From positions 126,690,603-126,754,602 of the forward strand of contig OY726557.1 of NCBI GenBank assembly GCA_963383645.1: 64,000 nucleotides of DNA, given 5' to 3'. The DNA comes from Muscardinus avellanarius. Lineage: Eukaryota; Chordata; Mammalia; Rodentia; Gliridae. Shown piece after piece: positions 21,065 through 31,298 of the stretch. Under the pieces are notes generated by a model. The model ran no database searches and was not told the origin of the DNA. It saw only the letters and a program-made list of their open reading frames with translations. Positions within the stretch are counted from its first letter, which is position 1, and the number at the start of each line of letters is the position of its first letter. The translations under genes were made by a program, and so were the position numbers.

Positions 21065-21695
21065 TATTGTGAAACAACGTCTCACTAAGTTGCAGAAGGC
21101 CTCAATAAGTAGCTGAGGCTGGCCTCGAACCTGCAATCTTCCTGTCTCAGCCTCCCAAGTACTGGGATTACAAACATTTGCCACCACACCTGGCCCATGT
21201 AATATGATACATGTGTACATTGTGTAATGTTTAAACCAGGGCAAAAATATCTGTATCTTGAATTTGTCATTTCTTTCTGGCAAAAACATTCAAAACTCTT
21301 TCTTACAGCTATTCAAACTACATTGTCTAGATCACTCTGCCTTGTAGTAGGACATCAGTTTCTTTTTCTTGTCTAATTGTACCTTATACCTGTTGACCAG
21401 CCTGACCCTTCTCCCTCCTTCCCTCCCTCTGTGCTGTCTGTCTGTCTGTCTCTCCCCCCCCATTCTTCCTAGCTTCTTATAACTACTATTTTGCTTGGAA
21501 CTTGCACATGAGTGAGATCATGCAGTGTTCCTCTTCTATGCCTGGCTTACTTCATGTAACATAATATCTTCCAGTTCCATCCATGTTGTTACAAATGGTA
21601 GGTTTCATACTTTTTATAGCTGAATAGTATTCAATTGTGTATAATGTAGCACTTTTTTTTATCCATCAGTTGATGGATACGTTATTATGTCAAAA
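20896..21695 (-). mobile_element. Old L1 3' end, split by a SINE
   Basis: aaaattgtatatatttatag, tacatgtgtacattgtgtaa, ttccagttccatccatgttg and tatccatcagttgatgga are familiar L1 3' region landmarks in reverse order. A SINE splits it at 20932-21195. Confidence 0.6.
20932..21195 (-). mobile_element. B1-dID SINE with (TTTG)n tail and (TTA)n linker
   Basis: Reverse dimer. The tail is TTTG units (about 20937-20964) and the linker expanded to about 15 TTA units (21022-21066). Flanked by catgtaat repeats at 20924 and 21196. Confidence 0.88.
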
Positions 21696-21702
21696 TTGTT
21701 TT

Positions 21703-21892
21703 GTAGTGCTAGGTATTGAACCCAGGGCATTTTACTTCCAAGCTATACCCCCCAGCCTTATTTTGTTTTCTATTTTGAAACAGAGTCTCACTAAGTTGTG
21801 AAGGGTCTCACTAGGTTGCTGAGGCTGGCTTCAATCCTCCTGTCCTAGCCTCCTGAAGAGTGGGATTATAAGCATATACTGCCATGCGTGGC
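21703..21892 (-). mobile_element. B1-dID SINE
   Basis: Reverse dimer from tagtgctaggtattgaaccc to tgccatgcgtggc. Confidence 0.84.
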
Positions 21893-21959
21893 TTACTGTA
21901 GCAAAACTTTTAATTCTGTATGCTGGAAAATTATTCAGAGAACTGAAAAGATCTATATA

Positions 21960-21997
<38 letters not shown>

Positions 21998-22223
21998 TCT
22001 TCTTCTTTTTTTTTTTTTTTGGCAATACTGGGGATTGAACCCAGGGACATTCTACCTCTGAGCTACCCCCAGCCCTATTTTTTATTCTTTTTCTGGAAAC
22101 AGGGTTTCATTACGTTGTGGAGGGCCTCACTAGGTTGCTGAGGCTGGCCACAAACCTCTGATCCTCTTGTCTGAGCCTCCCAAGTAGGTAATGAGATTAC
22201 AAGCATGTGCTACCACACCTGGC
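21960..22223 (-). mobile_element. B1-dID SINE with (TCTT)n/T tail
   Basis: Tail array at 21960-22020, then a reverse dimer to accacacctggc. Confidence 0.87.
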
Positions 22224-22570
22224 AGTGTATAATATTTCTAATGAAAATTTCAAGAATTAAATTTTAATAATTCCAGACTGAAGTTTGAAAACCACTGCTT
22301 CAGCAAAATGAGGAAGGAATCACAAAAGAGGAAGATCATCTTTCCAGAAAACAGTGTGTCTAGTTTAAGAGAAAAGAGAAGGGAATCCTCAGGATGGTGC
22401 TGATTGGAGTGAGACACATTCATTGCTCATGTGCTGATTAGTTTAACACATCAGGAGGTTTGTATTAGGAGAAAAGTAGACTTTAGGTTAACTAGTGATG
22501 AGTTTATAGAAAATTAGGCAAGAAAGCAATTATTTTATATACCAAAAAATTGTGCTACAAAAGAAAAATA
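22224..22570. other. Unique intronic stretch
   Basis: About 22270-22302 (gactgaagtttgaaaaccactgctt) may be the end of a MER5-type element. Otherwise nothing is seen. Confidence 0.4.
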
Positions 22571-22775
22571 ATAGCTGGGCGTGGTGGCGCACTCTTGTAA
22601 TCTCAGCATTTGTGAGGCTGACACAGGAGGATTGCGGTTCACGGACAGCTTCAGCTACTTAGTGAGGCCCTCTGCAACTCAGTGAGACCCTGTTTCAAAA
22701 TAAAGAATAAAAAACAGGGCAGGGGGTATAGCTTGGACATTGAATGCCCCTGGGTTTTATCTCCAGACCTGCAAA
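22571..22775 (+). mobile_element. B1-dID SINE
   Basis: Dimer from tagctgggcgtggtggcgc to ttatctccagacctgc. Confidence 0.87.
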
Positions 22776-22852
22776 AAAAAGAAAGAAAGAAAAATGATAG
22801 TCTGTTGTTCAGTAGTGAATGACATTTACATTATTATAATAGTGTCAAGCCA

Positions 22853-23282
22853 GGTGTGGTAGTGCACACCTATAATCCCAGTGCTTGGGAGGTTGAGACA
22901 GAAGGATCACAGGTTAGAGAACAGCCTCAGCAAATAGTGAAACTCTTCATCAACCTAGGAGACCCTGTTTCAAAATAAAAATAAAATTGGAGCCATGTGT
23001 GGTGGCTCATGCTTGTAATCCCCACTCTTGGGAGGCTGAGACAGGAGGATCACACAGGTTCGAAGCCAGCCTCAGCTACTTAGTGAGGCTCTCAGCAACT
23101 TAGTGAGACCCTGTTTCCAAATAAAATATAAAATAGGTCTGGGAGTGTAGCCCAGAAGGTAGAAAGCCTCTAGGTTCCACCCTAGTACCACAAAACAAAC
23201 AAACAAATAAATAAATAAAATAAAATTGGGCTGAGTGTAGCTTGGAGGTAGAATGCCCCTGGGTTCTATCCCCAGTAACACA
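22853..23282 (+). mobile_element. B1-dID SINE split by an inserted SINE, with (GAAAG)n tail
   Basis: Left half at 22853-22988; right half at 23224-23282 (gggctgagtgtagcttggag...). The purine pentanucleotide tail runs to about 23355. Confidence 0.83.
22989..23222 (+). mobile_element. Intermediate-subfamily SINE inserted in the preceding one
   Basis: gagccatgtgtggtggctca... to ...ttccaccctagtaccac plus an AAAC/AAAT tail. The linker motif aaataaaattgg is repeated on both sides. Confidence 0.83.
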
Positions 23283-23322
23283 GGAAGAAAGAAAGGAAAG
23301 GAAAGGAAAGGAAAGGAAAGGA

Positions 23323-23354
<32 letters not shown>

Positions 23355-23355
23355 G
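23283..23355 (+). repeat. (GGAAA)n/(GAAA)n microsatellite
   Basis: Pentanucleotide then tetranucleotide purine array on a SINE tail. Confidence 0.9.
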
Positions 23356-23579
23356 AAAGTAAGTTTTGTCAGCATTGAACACTGATTTATCCAAAATCGA
23401 TATGGTTATAGAGTGAATATGGGAGATTAGAAGCGTCTGTGTACAACACATGCATTTTTTGGTTTGGTATGCACTTGGTAGAGGGCCAGTAAAAAGGAGA
23501 TAATTCTATTAAAAATGTCAGTAAGTACAGAAATATTAAAACTGATATGTCAAGGAGAAAAATAAAAATATAATTTAAG

Positions 23580-23763
23580 TTGTGCATGGTGGCGCATGCC
23601 TGTAATCCTAGTACATAGGAGTCAGACAGGAGGATCGTAGGTTCGAGGACAGCCTCAGCAAGTAGTAAGACTCTCATCAACCTAGCGAGACCCTGTTTCA
23701 AAATAAAATAGGGCTGGGGTGTAGCTCGGCGGTAGAATGCCCCTGAGTTCAATCCCCAGTGCC
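23580..23763 (+). mobile_element. B1-dID SINE
   Basis: Dimer from gttgtgcatggtggcgcatg to ttcaatccccagtgcc. Confidence 0.86.
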
Positions 23764-23825
23764 AATTTAGAAGAAAAAAAATGTGTGTGTGTATGTGTAT
23801 TGTATATATATAATTTAGCGCTATG

Positions 23826-24022
23826 GAGCCGGGCGTGGTGGCGCACGCTTGTAATCCCCGCGCTTGGGAGGTGGAGACAGGAGGATCGCGCAGGTTTGAA
23901 GCCAGCCACGCTGGCTTAAGAGACCCTGTTTCCAAATAAAAAAATGTAAGATAGATCTGGGAGTGTATCCCGGAGGTAGAAGGGTTCCATCCCCACTACC
24001 ACAAAACAAAACAAAACATTTA
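23826..24022 (+). mobile_element. Young-subfamily B1-dID SINE
   Basis: gagccgggcgtggtggcgcacgc, taatccccgcgcttgggagg and ggcttaagagaccctgtttcc, with an AAAAC tail. It is very close to the consensus of the group. Confidence 0.9.
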
Positions 24023-24163
24023 GAACCATGGAAAAGCCTGGCTAGAAGATTGAGCAGCACTGCTGTTGAGGAGTGGGAGGTTCAGAGCAGAGAGGAGCAA
24101 GAAACTTTTATAGCGTGCTTCATTTGACTCTTTTATCTGTTAATAACTTGAGTTAAAATTTTG

Positions 24164-24338
24164 GCCAGGCGTGGTGGCGCACACTTGTAATCCCAGCATT
24201 TGGGAGGCTGAGACAGGAGGATCGAGGGGTTCTTGGACAGTCTCAGCTACTTAGTGAGGCCTCTGCAACTCAGTGAGACGCTGTTTCAAAATAAAGAATA
24301 AAAAATAGGGCCCCTGGGTTCCATCCCTGGTACCGCCA
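24164..24338 (+). mobile_element. B1-dID SINE, right half deleted internally
   Basis: The right half joins 'aaaaaataggg' directly to 'cccctgggttccatccc'. Confidence 0.83.
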
Positions 24339-24867
24339 AAATATATAAGTATGAACAAAACTTTTAAAAGCCTGTCAGAAGGGTTGCATAAGGAATGTCA
24401 GTGAATTTCTCCCAGTATACTGAGAACATTTCAAGGGAGCGTTTTTAAGAGGTTATGGTTGTCTCCAGCTGTTTTTTCAAGGATGCCTGCAGGAGGGTGT
24501 GGTTGGGAGTTCCCATTGCTTCTCAAGCCACAGGGAAGAGGTTTTGGGCAGAGGCGTTGCCAGCCATTGCTCATCCTGAGCCGGTGGCTCCCACAAGTCA
24601 GCTTGCTAGATGGAATTTGGCAGAGAGAACCCAGGTTGTTTGGCAGACCTCTCCTGCTTACCTACTGTGGGCAGAGAGGTCACCACTGTGATGCTGGGGG
24701 CCTTGGGTCACTCTGGGCTCTGTGCCTGTTTCTTCCTGTGTAAAGTGGGATCATCATAATACCCAGTCACTTTGGTCATAAGGAATAAATGAGTTAATGA
24801 GTGTATCGGGCCTAGAATAGTGCCTTGTGCATCTGTTAGCTGCTTGAGCTCAAGTTATTTATTTAGT
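24339..24867. other. Unique intronic stretch with MIR
   Basis: About 24690-24840 is a + strand MIR (tgtgtaaagtgggatcatcataatacc, gaataaatgagttaatgag). The rest is unique. Confidence 0.5.
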
Positions 24868-24934
24868 ACTCCGGATTGAACCCAGGGGTGTTCTACTTTT
24901 AAGCTATATTCCTATCCCTTTTTATTTTTATTTA

Positions 24935-25218
24935 TTTTTATTGGTGCATTGTGGTCATACATCTTAATGAAGTACAAGATGGTGGAGACATACGTGCACA
25001 AATCACCCAGTTAGCCCTTACCCAGTTTCTGCCTCATTCCCTCCCACTCCCTCCTCATGTTTGGCTTAATGATTGACTTTGATATGTCTGTTAATGTACA
25101 TCATGAACATTATGGAATTTCCCTCTTCCCCTCTCCCCTCCCCACAGTTAGGTTGCCTTATTTGCTCATCTAAAGTATCTCCTTCTTCGTCTAGAGTTCC
25201 TCTTATGGCCCATTTTTA
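24935..25218 (-). mobile_element. L1 3' UTR insertion
   Basis: ttttattggtgcattgtggtcatac through ccctcccactccctcctc and agttcctcttatggccca parallels the 7.1 kb L1 3' UTR. Confidence 0.78.
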
Positions 25219-25248
25219 TTTTTTATTTCTTATTTCTAAACAGGGTCT

Positions 25249-25474
25249 TGTAGCTGAGTATGGTGGTGTGCACTTGTAATCCCAGTACTTGGGAGACGGA
25301 GACAGGAGGATTGCGGGTTGCAGCCAATCACAGCAACTTAGTAAGGCCATCTGCAACTTAGTGAGACCTGTTTCAAAATAAAAGAATAAAATAGGGCTGG
25401 AGGTATAGCACAGAGGTAGAATGCTCCTGGGTTCTATCCTGAGTAAATAACACAGACAGACAGACAGACAGACA

Positions 25475-25520
<46 letters not shown>
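25249..25520 (+). mobile_element. B1-dID SINE with (CAGA)n(CA)n tail
   Basis: Dimer to about 25448, then CAGA and CA units. gtcttg is repeated at 25245 and 25521. Confidence 0.84.
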
Positions 25521-25522
<2 letters not shown>

Positions 25523-25677
25523 CTTGCTAAGTTGCTAAGGGTCTCACTAAGTTGCCGAGGCTGGCCTTGAACCTCATGATCCTCCTGATTTAGCCTCCCA
25601 AGTACTGACGATTAAGGTGGGTGACATTGTGCTCGGCTTAGTTTTTAATTTAATTTTTTATTTATTATTATTTTTCT

Positions 25678-25878
25678 GGTGGTACTGGGATGGAACCCAG
25701 AGGCTTTCTACCTCCAAGCTATACTCCCAGACCTATTTTATATTTTATTTGGGAACAGGGTCTCACTAAGTTGCTGAGAGCCCCACTAAGTAGCTGAGGC
25801 TGGCTTCGAACCTGTGTGATCCTCCTGTCTCAGCCTCCCAAGCACGGGGATTACAAGCGCGTGCCACCACGCCCGGCC
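25678..25878 (-). mobile_element. B1-dID SINE
   Basis: Reverse dimer of the intermediate variant, from ggtggtactgggatggaacc to gccaccacgcccggc. Confidence 0.87.
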
Positions 25879-26199
25879 TAGTTTTTTATTTTAAACAAAA
25901 AATATTTTCAATCCTAAAGAAAAGTATTGAGAATAGTACAAAAAAAAAATCCCTTATAAAGCCCCTTTGCCACTTTTGTTTACTTTTTCTTTCAACATTT
26001 ATTATAATTTTATTATAAATGTAGGTATAAGAAGGGGGAAACTTGTTGATTTCAGATTTATGCATAACTACTGTGTAATGTAGGACTCCCTCCCCAGATC
26101 CAGGATCTGACTTAATCCCCTTTAGTCATGACTACTTTGTCTCTTTTAATCTGGAGCAGTTCCTAAGCCTTTCTTTGTCTTTCCTAACTTTGACATTTT
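25879..26199. other. AT-rich intronic stretch
   Basis: Probably old LINE-derived (tataagaagggggaaacttg). No feature named. Confidence 0.35.
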
Positions 26200-26333
26200 T
26201 GCTTTGTTTTGTTTGAGGAAGGGGGAGTGTCTCAGTATGTTGTCCAGCTGGCCTTGAACTCATGGGCTCAAGTAATTATTCAGCCTCAGCCTCCCAATGC
26301 TGGGACTGTAGGCACATGTCACCCTACCCTGCT
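26200..26333 (-). mobile_element. Old B1-like monomer
   Basis: tctcagtatgttgtccagctggccttgaactc and cctcccaatgctgggactgt are reverse 7SL-type monomer landmarks without an ID half. Confidence 0.65.
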
Positions 26334-26365
26334 AACTCTGGCATATTTTCGGAGTTATAATGCCC

Positions 26366-26525
26366 TGTGCTGGGTGCAGTGGCCAATGCCTGTAATCCCA
26401 GTACTTAGAGGCTGAGACAGGATCATAGGTTTGAGACCAGATGGGCCACTTACGGAGACCTTGTCTCAAAAAACAAAAAGGCCTTGGAAGTGGAATGCCC
26501 CTGGATTCAGTCCACAGTACCCAAA
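26366..26525 (+). mobile_element. B1-dID SINE
   Basis: Dimer from gctgggtgcagtggccaatg to tcagtccacagtaccc. Confidence 0.78.
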
Positions 26526-26818
26526 ATTAAATAAAGTAGTTATAAGGCCTGTTTTGTCGGATGCTCTGGGGTTTGGGCTTGCTGATACTTTCTTGTGATT
26601 GGAGTCAGACTGTGTGTTAGGAGTGCTGTGAACTCCCCTTGCTGGGGTGGCCTTTCCCCTTTGTAGTTAGTAAGTAACCTATGGGGAAATATTTTTGAGA
26701 GTGTGCATGTGTATCCTGTTCCCCAACATATTTTTAACTGATGGCTGTGTGTTTAGTGAGTGTTGACTCTTGACCAAATGTCCCCTGAAGTTCAGCTGCA
26801 AGTCAGAATCTGGATAGA

Positions 26819-27011
26819 AGCCAAGCGTGGTGGTGCACACCTGTAGTACTTGAGAAGCCAAGACAGGAGGATTGTAAGTTCCTGGCCAGCTCCAACTACC
26901 TAGTGATGCCCTCCACAACTTAGTGAGATCCTGTTTCAAGAAATAAAAAATACAAAATAGGACTGGCAGTGTAGCTTAGAGGTAGAATGCTCCTAGGTTC
27001 AATTCTCAATA

Positions 27012-27052
<41 letters not shown>
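26819..27052 (+). mobile_element. B1-dID SINE with (CA)n tail
   Basis: Dimer to about 27013, then about 19 CA units. Confidence 0.86.
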
Positions 27053-27055
<3 letters not shown>

Positions 27056-27229
27056 TTGATTGACATCTAGGTCAGTGAACCAGAACTACTTTTGGGGCTG
27101 CCACTGAGAAATTTAGCATGAGGAAATATATTGACTCTTTTCAAAGACTTTATCTATTCCATTTGGGACACAAGTACCCTTTCTGGACTCAAAGTCTGAA
27201 AAGGCCAGATTTGTTTATTCATTTGTCCA

Positions 27230-27430
27230 GTAAGTATTTGTTGAGAATTTACAACATGCCTAGTGCTATCCAGATGCTGGGGAGAAATGGTAAAAAGAAA
27301 TAAACCAAATCCTCTCCTCCTGGCAGTTGCCCTCTCATGGGGGAGTCAGACGCTAAGCCTGTACTGTGTTGTCAGGTAATGATGGGGTGATGGAGGCACA
27401 GGGCCATGGGGCTAGAGGGCTGCTTTAACT
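27230..27430 (-). mobile_element. L2 fragment
   Basis: agtatttgttgagaatttac, ccagatgctggggag and tcatgggggagtcagacgct match the reverse of the L2 3' end. Confidence 0.65.
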
Positions 27431-28069
27431 GGGGCTGTTGGCCCTGAGGGGTGGCCTCAGACCAGAGTCCTGAGTGAGCCTGCAGTGGGAATTGTGCCAG
27501 GCACAAAGAGGGTGCACACCTGGTGCCAGGTGGCTGGACAGTGAGGGGTTGGAGGTGGGGGGTGGGTGGGAACAGAGGCAGCAAGGAGGAGTGGGGGTGA
27601 AGGAGTGGTGGGCCTTGCAGACCACGGTGAGGGGCTGGTGGAGGAGGCATGAGGTAGCAGCCCCAGGCCTGAGCCCTTCCTTGAGAAGCTGGGTGCTGGG
27701 GAGTGGCAGCTCTGGAGCTGCTCAGGAAGGGAAGGCTGGCAGCTGGGCAAGCAGGGCCTCTTGAGTGTTCTCCCGGCAGCCCTGGGTGGGAGTGCAGAAG
27801 GCTGGCTTGGTGCGATGCCTCTTTTCCTTGTACCCTGGGTGGCCAGGGCACGTCCTGGACAAGCCTGGGCAGACCAAGGCCTGCTGGCCAGCCCCTAGCT
27901 CAGCCCAGGAGCCCCAGGCTGTGTGCCGAGGGCTGGGTGTCCCTTGCCAGCAGAGTAAGGCTGTTCTCGCCATGTCTCCACTCTGAGGGAGTTCCACTGC
28001 TGTGGCTTGCCTCTCCACCATCCAGCCCAGGCAGCGGAAGGCACAAGAAAACAACTAGAAGAAAGGCCA
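27431..28069. other. GC-rich unique intronic block
   Basis: No exon recognised. A G-run cluster at 27545-27570 (gaggtggggggtgggtggg) fits a quadruplex. Long overlapping frames on both strands reflect high GC only. Confidence 0.5.
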
Positions 28070-28186
28070 GTGTTTGTAATGCTCTCCTGTGTGTGAGGCA
28101 TTGTCTACCAACGCATTTGATTCGCACATCAACCTTGCACTGCTATTACCCTAGTTACAGAGGCGAGGAGAGCGAGCGAGCGAGTG

Positions 28187-28230
<44 letters not shown>

Positions 28231-28330
28231 TTGGCCACTTGCCTGTAGTTGTTAACACAGCTGGGAAGTGCAGAGCCAGGATTTGCACCCAGACTGATTG
28301 GCTCCAAAACCCGTTCTAGTCCACCAGTGA
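28070..28330 (-). repeat. MIR split by a (GA)n array
   Basis: The reverse MIR order is recognisable (cagctgggaagtgcagagcc, aggatttgcacccagactg). A gcgagcgag/GA microsatellite interrupts it at about 28150-28228. Confidence 0.68.
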
Positions 28331-28614
28331 CACTGCCGAGGCCACGGGCTTTTCCTTGCGTCTGCTGCAAGCTCTGAGGTGGCGCCACCCTGTCTGTTTC
28401 AGGCAGTCTCTGCCTCTTGAGATCTTGCAGTGCTTGACCTCTGATCACGGGCCTGTGACCGTGGGTTATTAGCGGGCAATGAAGAATGAAAATAAGAAAC
28501 GTGTTTGCTGCTGCCTGGAGGTTATGAGGAAGCCCTGTCCAAGCTCTCAGGGTCAGGCCAGGATTCCTGGAATTGGGGAAGATGTCATTTCCTGCTTCCA
28601 GGGGTCCGGACGAC

Positions 28615-28795
28615 CTGTTTTGTTTAATGCCAACAACTCTGTGAGGCAGCTTTTGTGACCACCCTTTAACAGGTGAAGAAACTGAGACTCTTTAAGAGGT
28701 CACATGGCCAGGCGTACCCAGTAGTGAGGAAGATTCATGTGGCCATTCTAGTCCAGATCCCCTGTTTTCCCATTAGCTGCTTTGCCCCTGAGCTG
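28615..28795 (-). repeat. MIR
   Basis: aactctgtgaggcagc, aacaggtgaagaaactgaga and ggtcacatggccagg are reverse MIR landmarks. Confidence 0.75.
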
Positions 28796-29339
28796 ATGGA
28801 CCGGGACTTCTGTGCTCACTGAAGTCGTGTCCTTAGTATGTCACATCTGTATATCCCCCTGGGCTTCGGGAAAAGGGGGGCTGCTGTGTCTGGCTTTAGG
28901 GTCTTGCCTTTGCTGTGTCTCTGATGTGATGCCATCTCTTCCCTCTCATCAAGGGCAGTGGGATTAAAGCCACCCATATCCTTAGACTGAATGCAAAAGT
29001 GTTGGTTCTTGGCTGGGTCTTTGACGTATGGGATGAGTAGGATTCCCTGGGGTGGCTGCCAGGGAGAGCTGTCTAAATCCCAGGGAGGGGAGCCAGCACT
29101 GCCATGTGGGCCTTTTGGACTTTTGAGAAACATGGCAGCTGATTTTGAAACAGTTTTGCTGTTTTCCTCCCCTGCCTGAAGATCTGTTTCAAATCACTGC
29201 ATGTAAATGATATATATGTATATATTTATAAGGATGTTACTAAAAAGAGGAGAAATGACTTCACCACTGCCAAGTGGTATTGGGTCAGAGCACTAGCCCA
29301 GAGTCTGTTTAGGGAAACTAAAGGGTTTCCTTTTTACTA

Positions 29340-29460
29340 AAACTGTTCTCTACTGGGGACAGTTTTGCTTCTCTGGGGACATTTGACAGTGTCTGGAGAT
29401 GTTTTGGGTGTCACTTCTGGGGTGAACTAGTACTCGGCCTCCGAGGGGATAGGGTGCTGT
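29340..29460. mobile_element. MER20-like fragment
   Basis: tggggacatttgacagtgtctggagatgttttgggtgtcac matches the ancient MER20 hAT element. Confidence 0.7.
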
Positions 29461-29559
29461 GAGAGAAGCATGCTGCGTTGCTCAGGGCAGCCCACCAGGA
29501 AGGGTTGCCCAGACCAAACTGGGTGAGGTCACGCAACCCCAGGTTGTACTTAGCCAGTA

Positions 29560-29830
29560 CTTTTGTTGTGTGTGCTTTATGCCAGACATTGTTCTGTATA
29601 CCTCACAGGTAATTAACTCACTTGATTTTCCCAGTGTTATGACTCAGGAGCTGTTACTATCCTCACTTGGCAGATGGGGAAGTTGGGATTCATGGAGGTT
29701 AAATCACTGGACCAAATTCCCAGCTGGGGCTGGTGTGCCTCTTGGGGAATGGGGGAGGCTGGGCTAGAACTTGAACCCAGGCATTCTGGTTCTGGAGTCC
29801 ACACTGTGAACCATGCTACCATGCTGCACT
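29560..29830 (-). repeat. MIR
   Basis: A long MIR in reverse: tatgccagacattgttctgt, gcagatggggaagttg, gaacttgaacccaggcattctgg, atgctaccatgctgc. Confidence 0.78.
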
Positions 29831-30059
29831 GCCCTTCAGTAAAAGGGCTACTGGGCTTTAAATCACCTTCATCTTTGGGTCCAGAAGTCAAATACCCGGG
29901 GATTTTTGTAGGGGAAGAATTAAGAGAACTTTGGTTCCCATACCTGGGAGACTGAGAAGTGCTGGGTTAGTGTGGTGAGAGGGCCCCAAGGACCTATCAG
30001 TGGAAGCCTAGTGTCCTCCAGGTTCAGAGCCTGTCTCAGCTCGTGAGTTTAATGTGCTT

Positions 30060-30095
30060 TGCTTTCCAGTCATGGACTGTGCTGTGTCATTGCAG
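30060..30095 (+). promoter_or_regulatory. Tandem 3' splice sites before first visible DCPS exon
   Basis: The acceptor that gives the correct protein is ...gtcattgcag at 30095. A second AG with a better pyrimidine tract (tttgctttccag) ends at 30069. Using it would add 26 bases, shift the frame and meet TAA ten codons later, at 30099-30101. It is therefore a decoy or a regulated poison acceptor. Confidence 0.55.
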
Positions 30096-30241
30096 ACGTA
30101 AAAACGACTGTGGTGTACCCTGCCACTGAGAAACATCTGCAGAAGTACCTGCGCCAGGACCTCCGCCTGATCCGAGAGACGGGAGAGGACTATAGGAACA
30201 TTACCTTGCCCCACCTGGAGTCCCAGAGCCTCAGCATCCAG
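30096..30241 (+). CDS. DCPS: DCPS coding exon equivalent to human residues 126-174
   Basis: The exon starts two bases into a codon: the Asp codon needs a G from the preceding exon, so the incoming intron is phase 1. It ends on a complete Gln codon before gtgact. It encodes [20 protein letters not shown] and onward, ending LESQSLSIQ. This is the segment linking the domain-swapped N-terminal region of the DcpS dimer to the C-terminal HIT domain. The acceptor used is tgcag at 30091-30095. Another, pyrimidine-richer acceptor lies 26 bases upstream (see separate entry). The match to human DcpS is close throughout, with a single conservative change noticed (Glu for Asp in RETGEDY). It is a partial CDS: the start codon is outside the window. 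Confidence 0.94.
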
Positions 30242-30720
30242 GTGACTGGCTGCCAAGACTCAGATGCGGAGTGATGTTCCTGTGTGGTTTCCCTTCCCAT
30301 AGCATCTGTTGGAAGTCTTGCATAGGCTAGGCACAGTGCGGGGCTTGGTGTGGGCAGCGGAGAGCAGAGTAGAGCATGAGCCTGCCTGCGGAGCGCACAT
30401 ACTGCCCCAGGACCTGTATGACGTGTGGGATCATGAGTGCAGTGGGGACAAATGGAGAGGGTTGGTGTGGTAGAGTCCCAGGGCTGGCTGGTTGCTGTCT
30501 TATATAGGCCAGTCAGAGCAGGCTTCACAGAGAAGGGAGTTGACCCTGGTCCTGGGCCCCATGTGCGGGGCCTTCGTTTGCCCCTGAGGCTCTTCAGGAG
30601 TTGCTGAGCAATCCAGTCTGCTGGAAGAACTTGTATCGGTGTGTCTCAGAATGACTCTGCCCTCGCTGAAGGACCGCTAGTGGATGAAGGAGTGATGGTT
30701 AGGCCCACCTTAGTTCAGCC

Positions 30721-30727
<7 letters not shown>
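30242..30727. other. Unique intron sequence after DCPS exon
   Basis: Nothing recognised besides the donor. It is followed by a TG microsatellite that is a SINE tail. Confidence 0.45.
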
Positions 30728-30778
<51 letters not shown>

Positions 30779-31172
30779 AGGGATTAAATCCAGGTGCTTC
30801 CTACCTCTGAATTATACCCCCTACCCTCCCCCATTCTTTTTGTGGTACCAGGGGATACAACCCAGGGGCATTCTACCTCTGAGCTCCATTCCCAGACTGA
30901 TTTTTTTATTTCTTTATTTTGAAAATATTTTTTATTTTGAAACAGGGTCTTCTTACCGAGAGCCTCACAAATTGCCGAGGCCATGAACCTGGACTCCTTT
31001 CGTCTCCGCCTCCCAAGTACTAGGATTACAAGCGTGTGCCACCATACCCAGCTCCCTTTTATATTTTGAACAAGGTGTCCCTAAGTTGCTAAGAGTTTCA
31101 AGTTGCTGCAGCTGGCTTTGAACCTGCTGCAATCCTCCTGTTTCAGCCTCCCGAGTTCACCACGCCCAGCTA
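30728..31172 (-). mobile_element. Two nested reverse B1-dID SINEs with (TG)n
   Basis: The outer element has its TG tail and right half at 30728-30835 and its left half at about 31060-31172. The inner full dimer is at 30841-31053. Confidence 0.78.
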
Positions 31173-31298
31173 CCCCCAGCCCATTTTTATTTTGAAACAG
31201 GGTCTTGCTAAGTTGCTGAGGCTGGCTCTAAACTGCAATTGGTTTGTCTCAGCCTCTCCAGTAGTGGGATTATAGGGATATACTACCATGCTTGGCTC
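31173..31298 (-). mobile_element. B1-like left half with linker
   Basis: cccagcccatttttattttg... to ctaccatgcttggctc, in reverse. Confidence 0.75.

Larger units (their letters stand above)
24868..25637 (-). mobile_element. B1-dID SINE split by an L1 and by another SINE
   Basis: Pieces at 24868-24925, 25219-25250 and 25521-25637 reconstruct one reverse dimer in order. Confidence 0.75.

Noticed and set aside
27703..28248. 181-codon plus-strand frame ending in Arg-Glu repeats
   Set aside because: Covers GC-rich intron, MIR remnants and a (GA)n microsatellite; the repeat makes the RERE tail.
1..30095. Search for the first DCPS exons (residues 1-125)
   Set aside because: No sequence encoding the N-terminal segment or the stretch before the Asp126 junction was found, so they are taken to lie upstream of the window.
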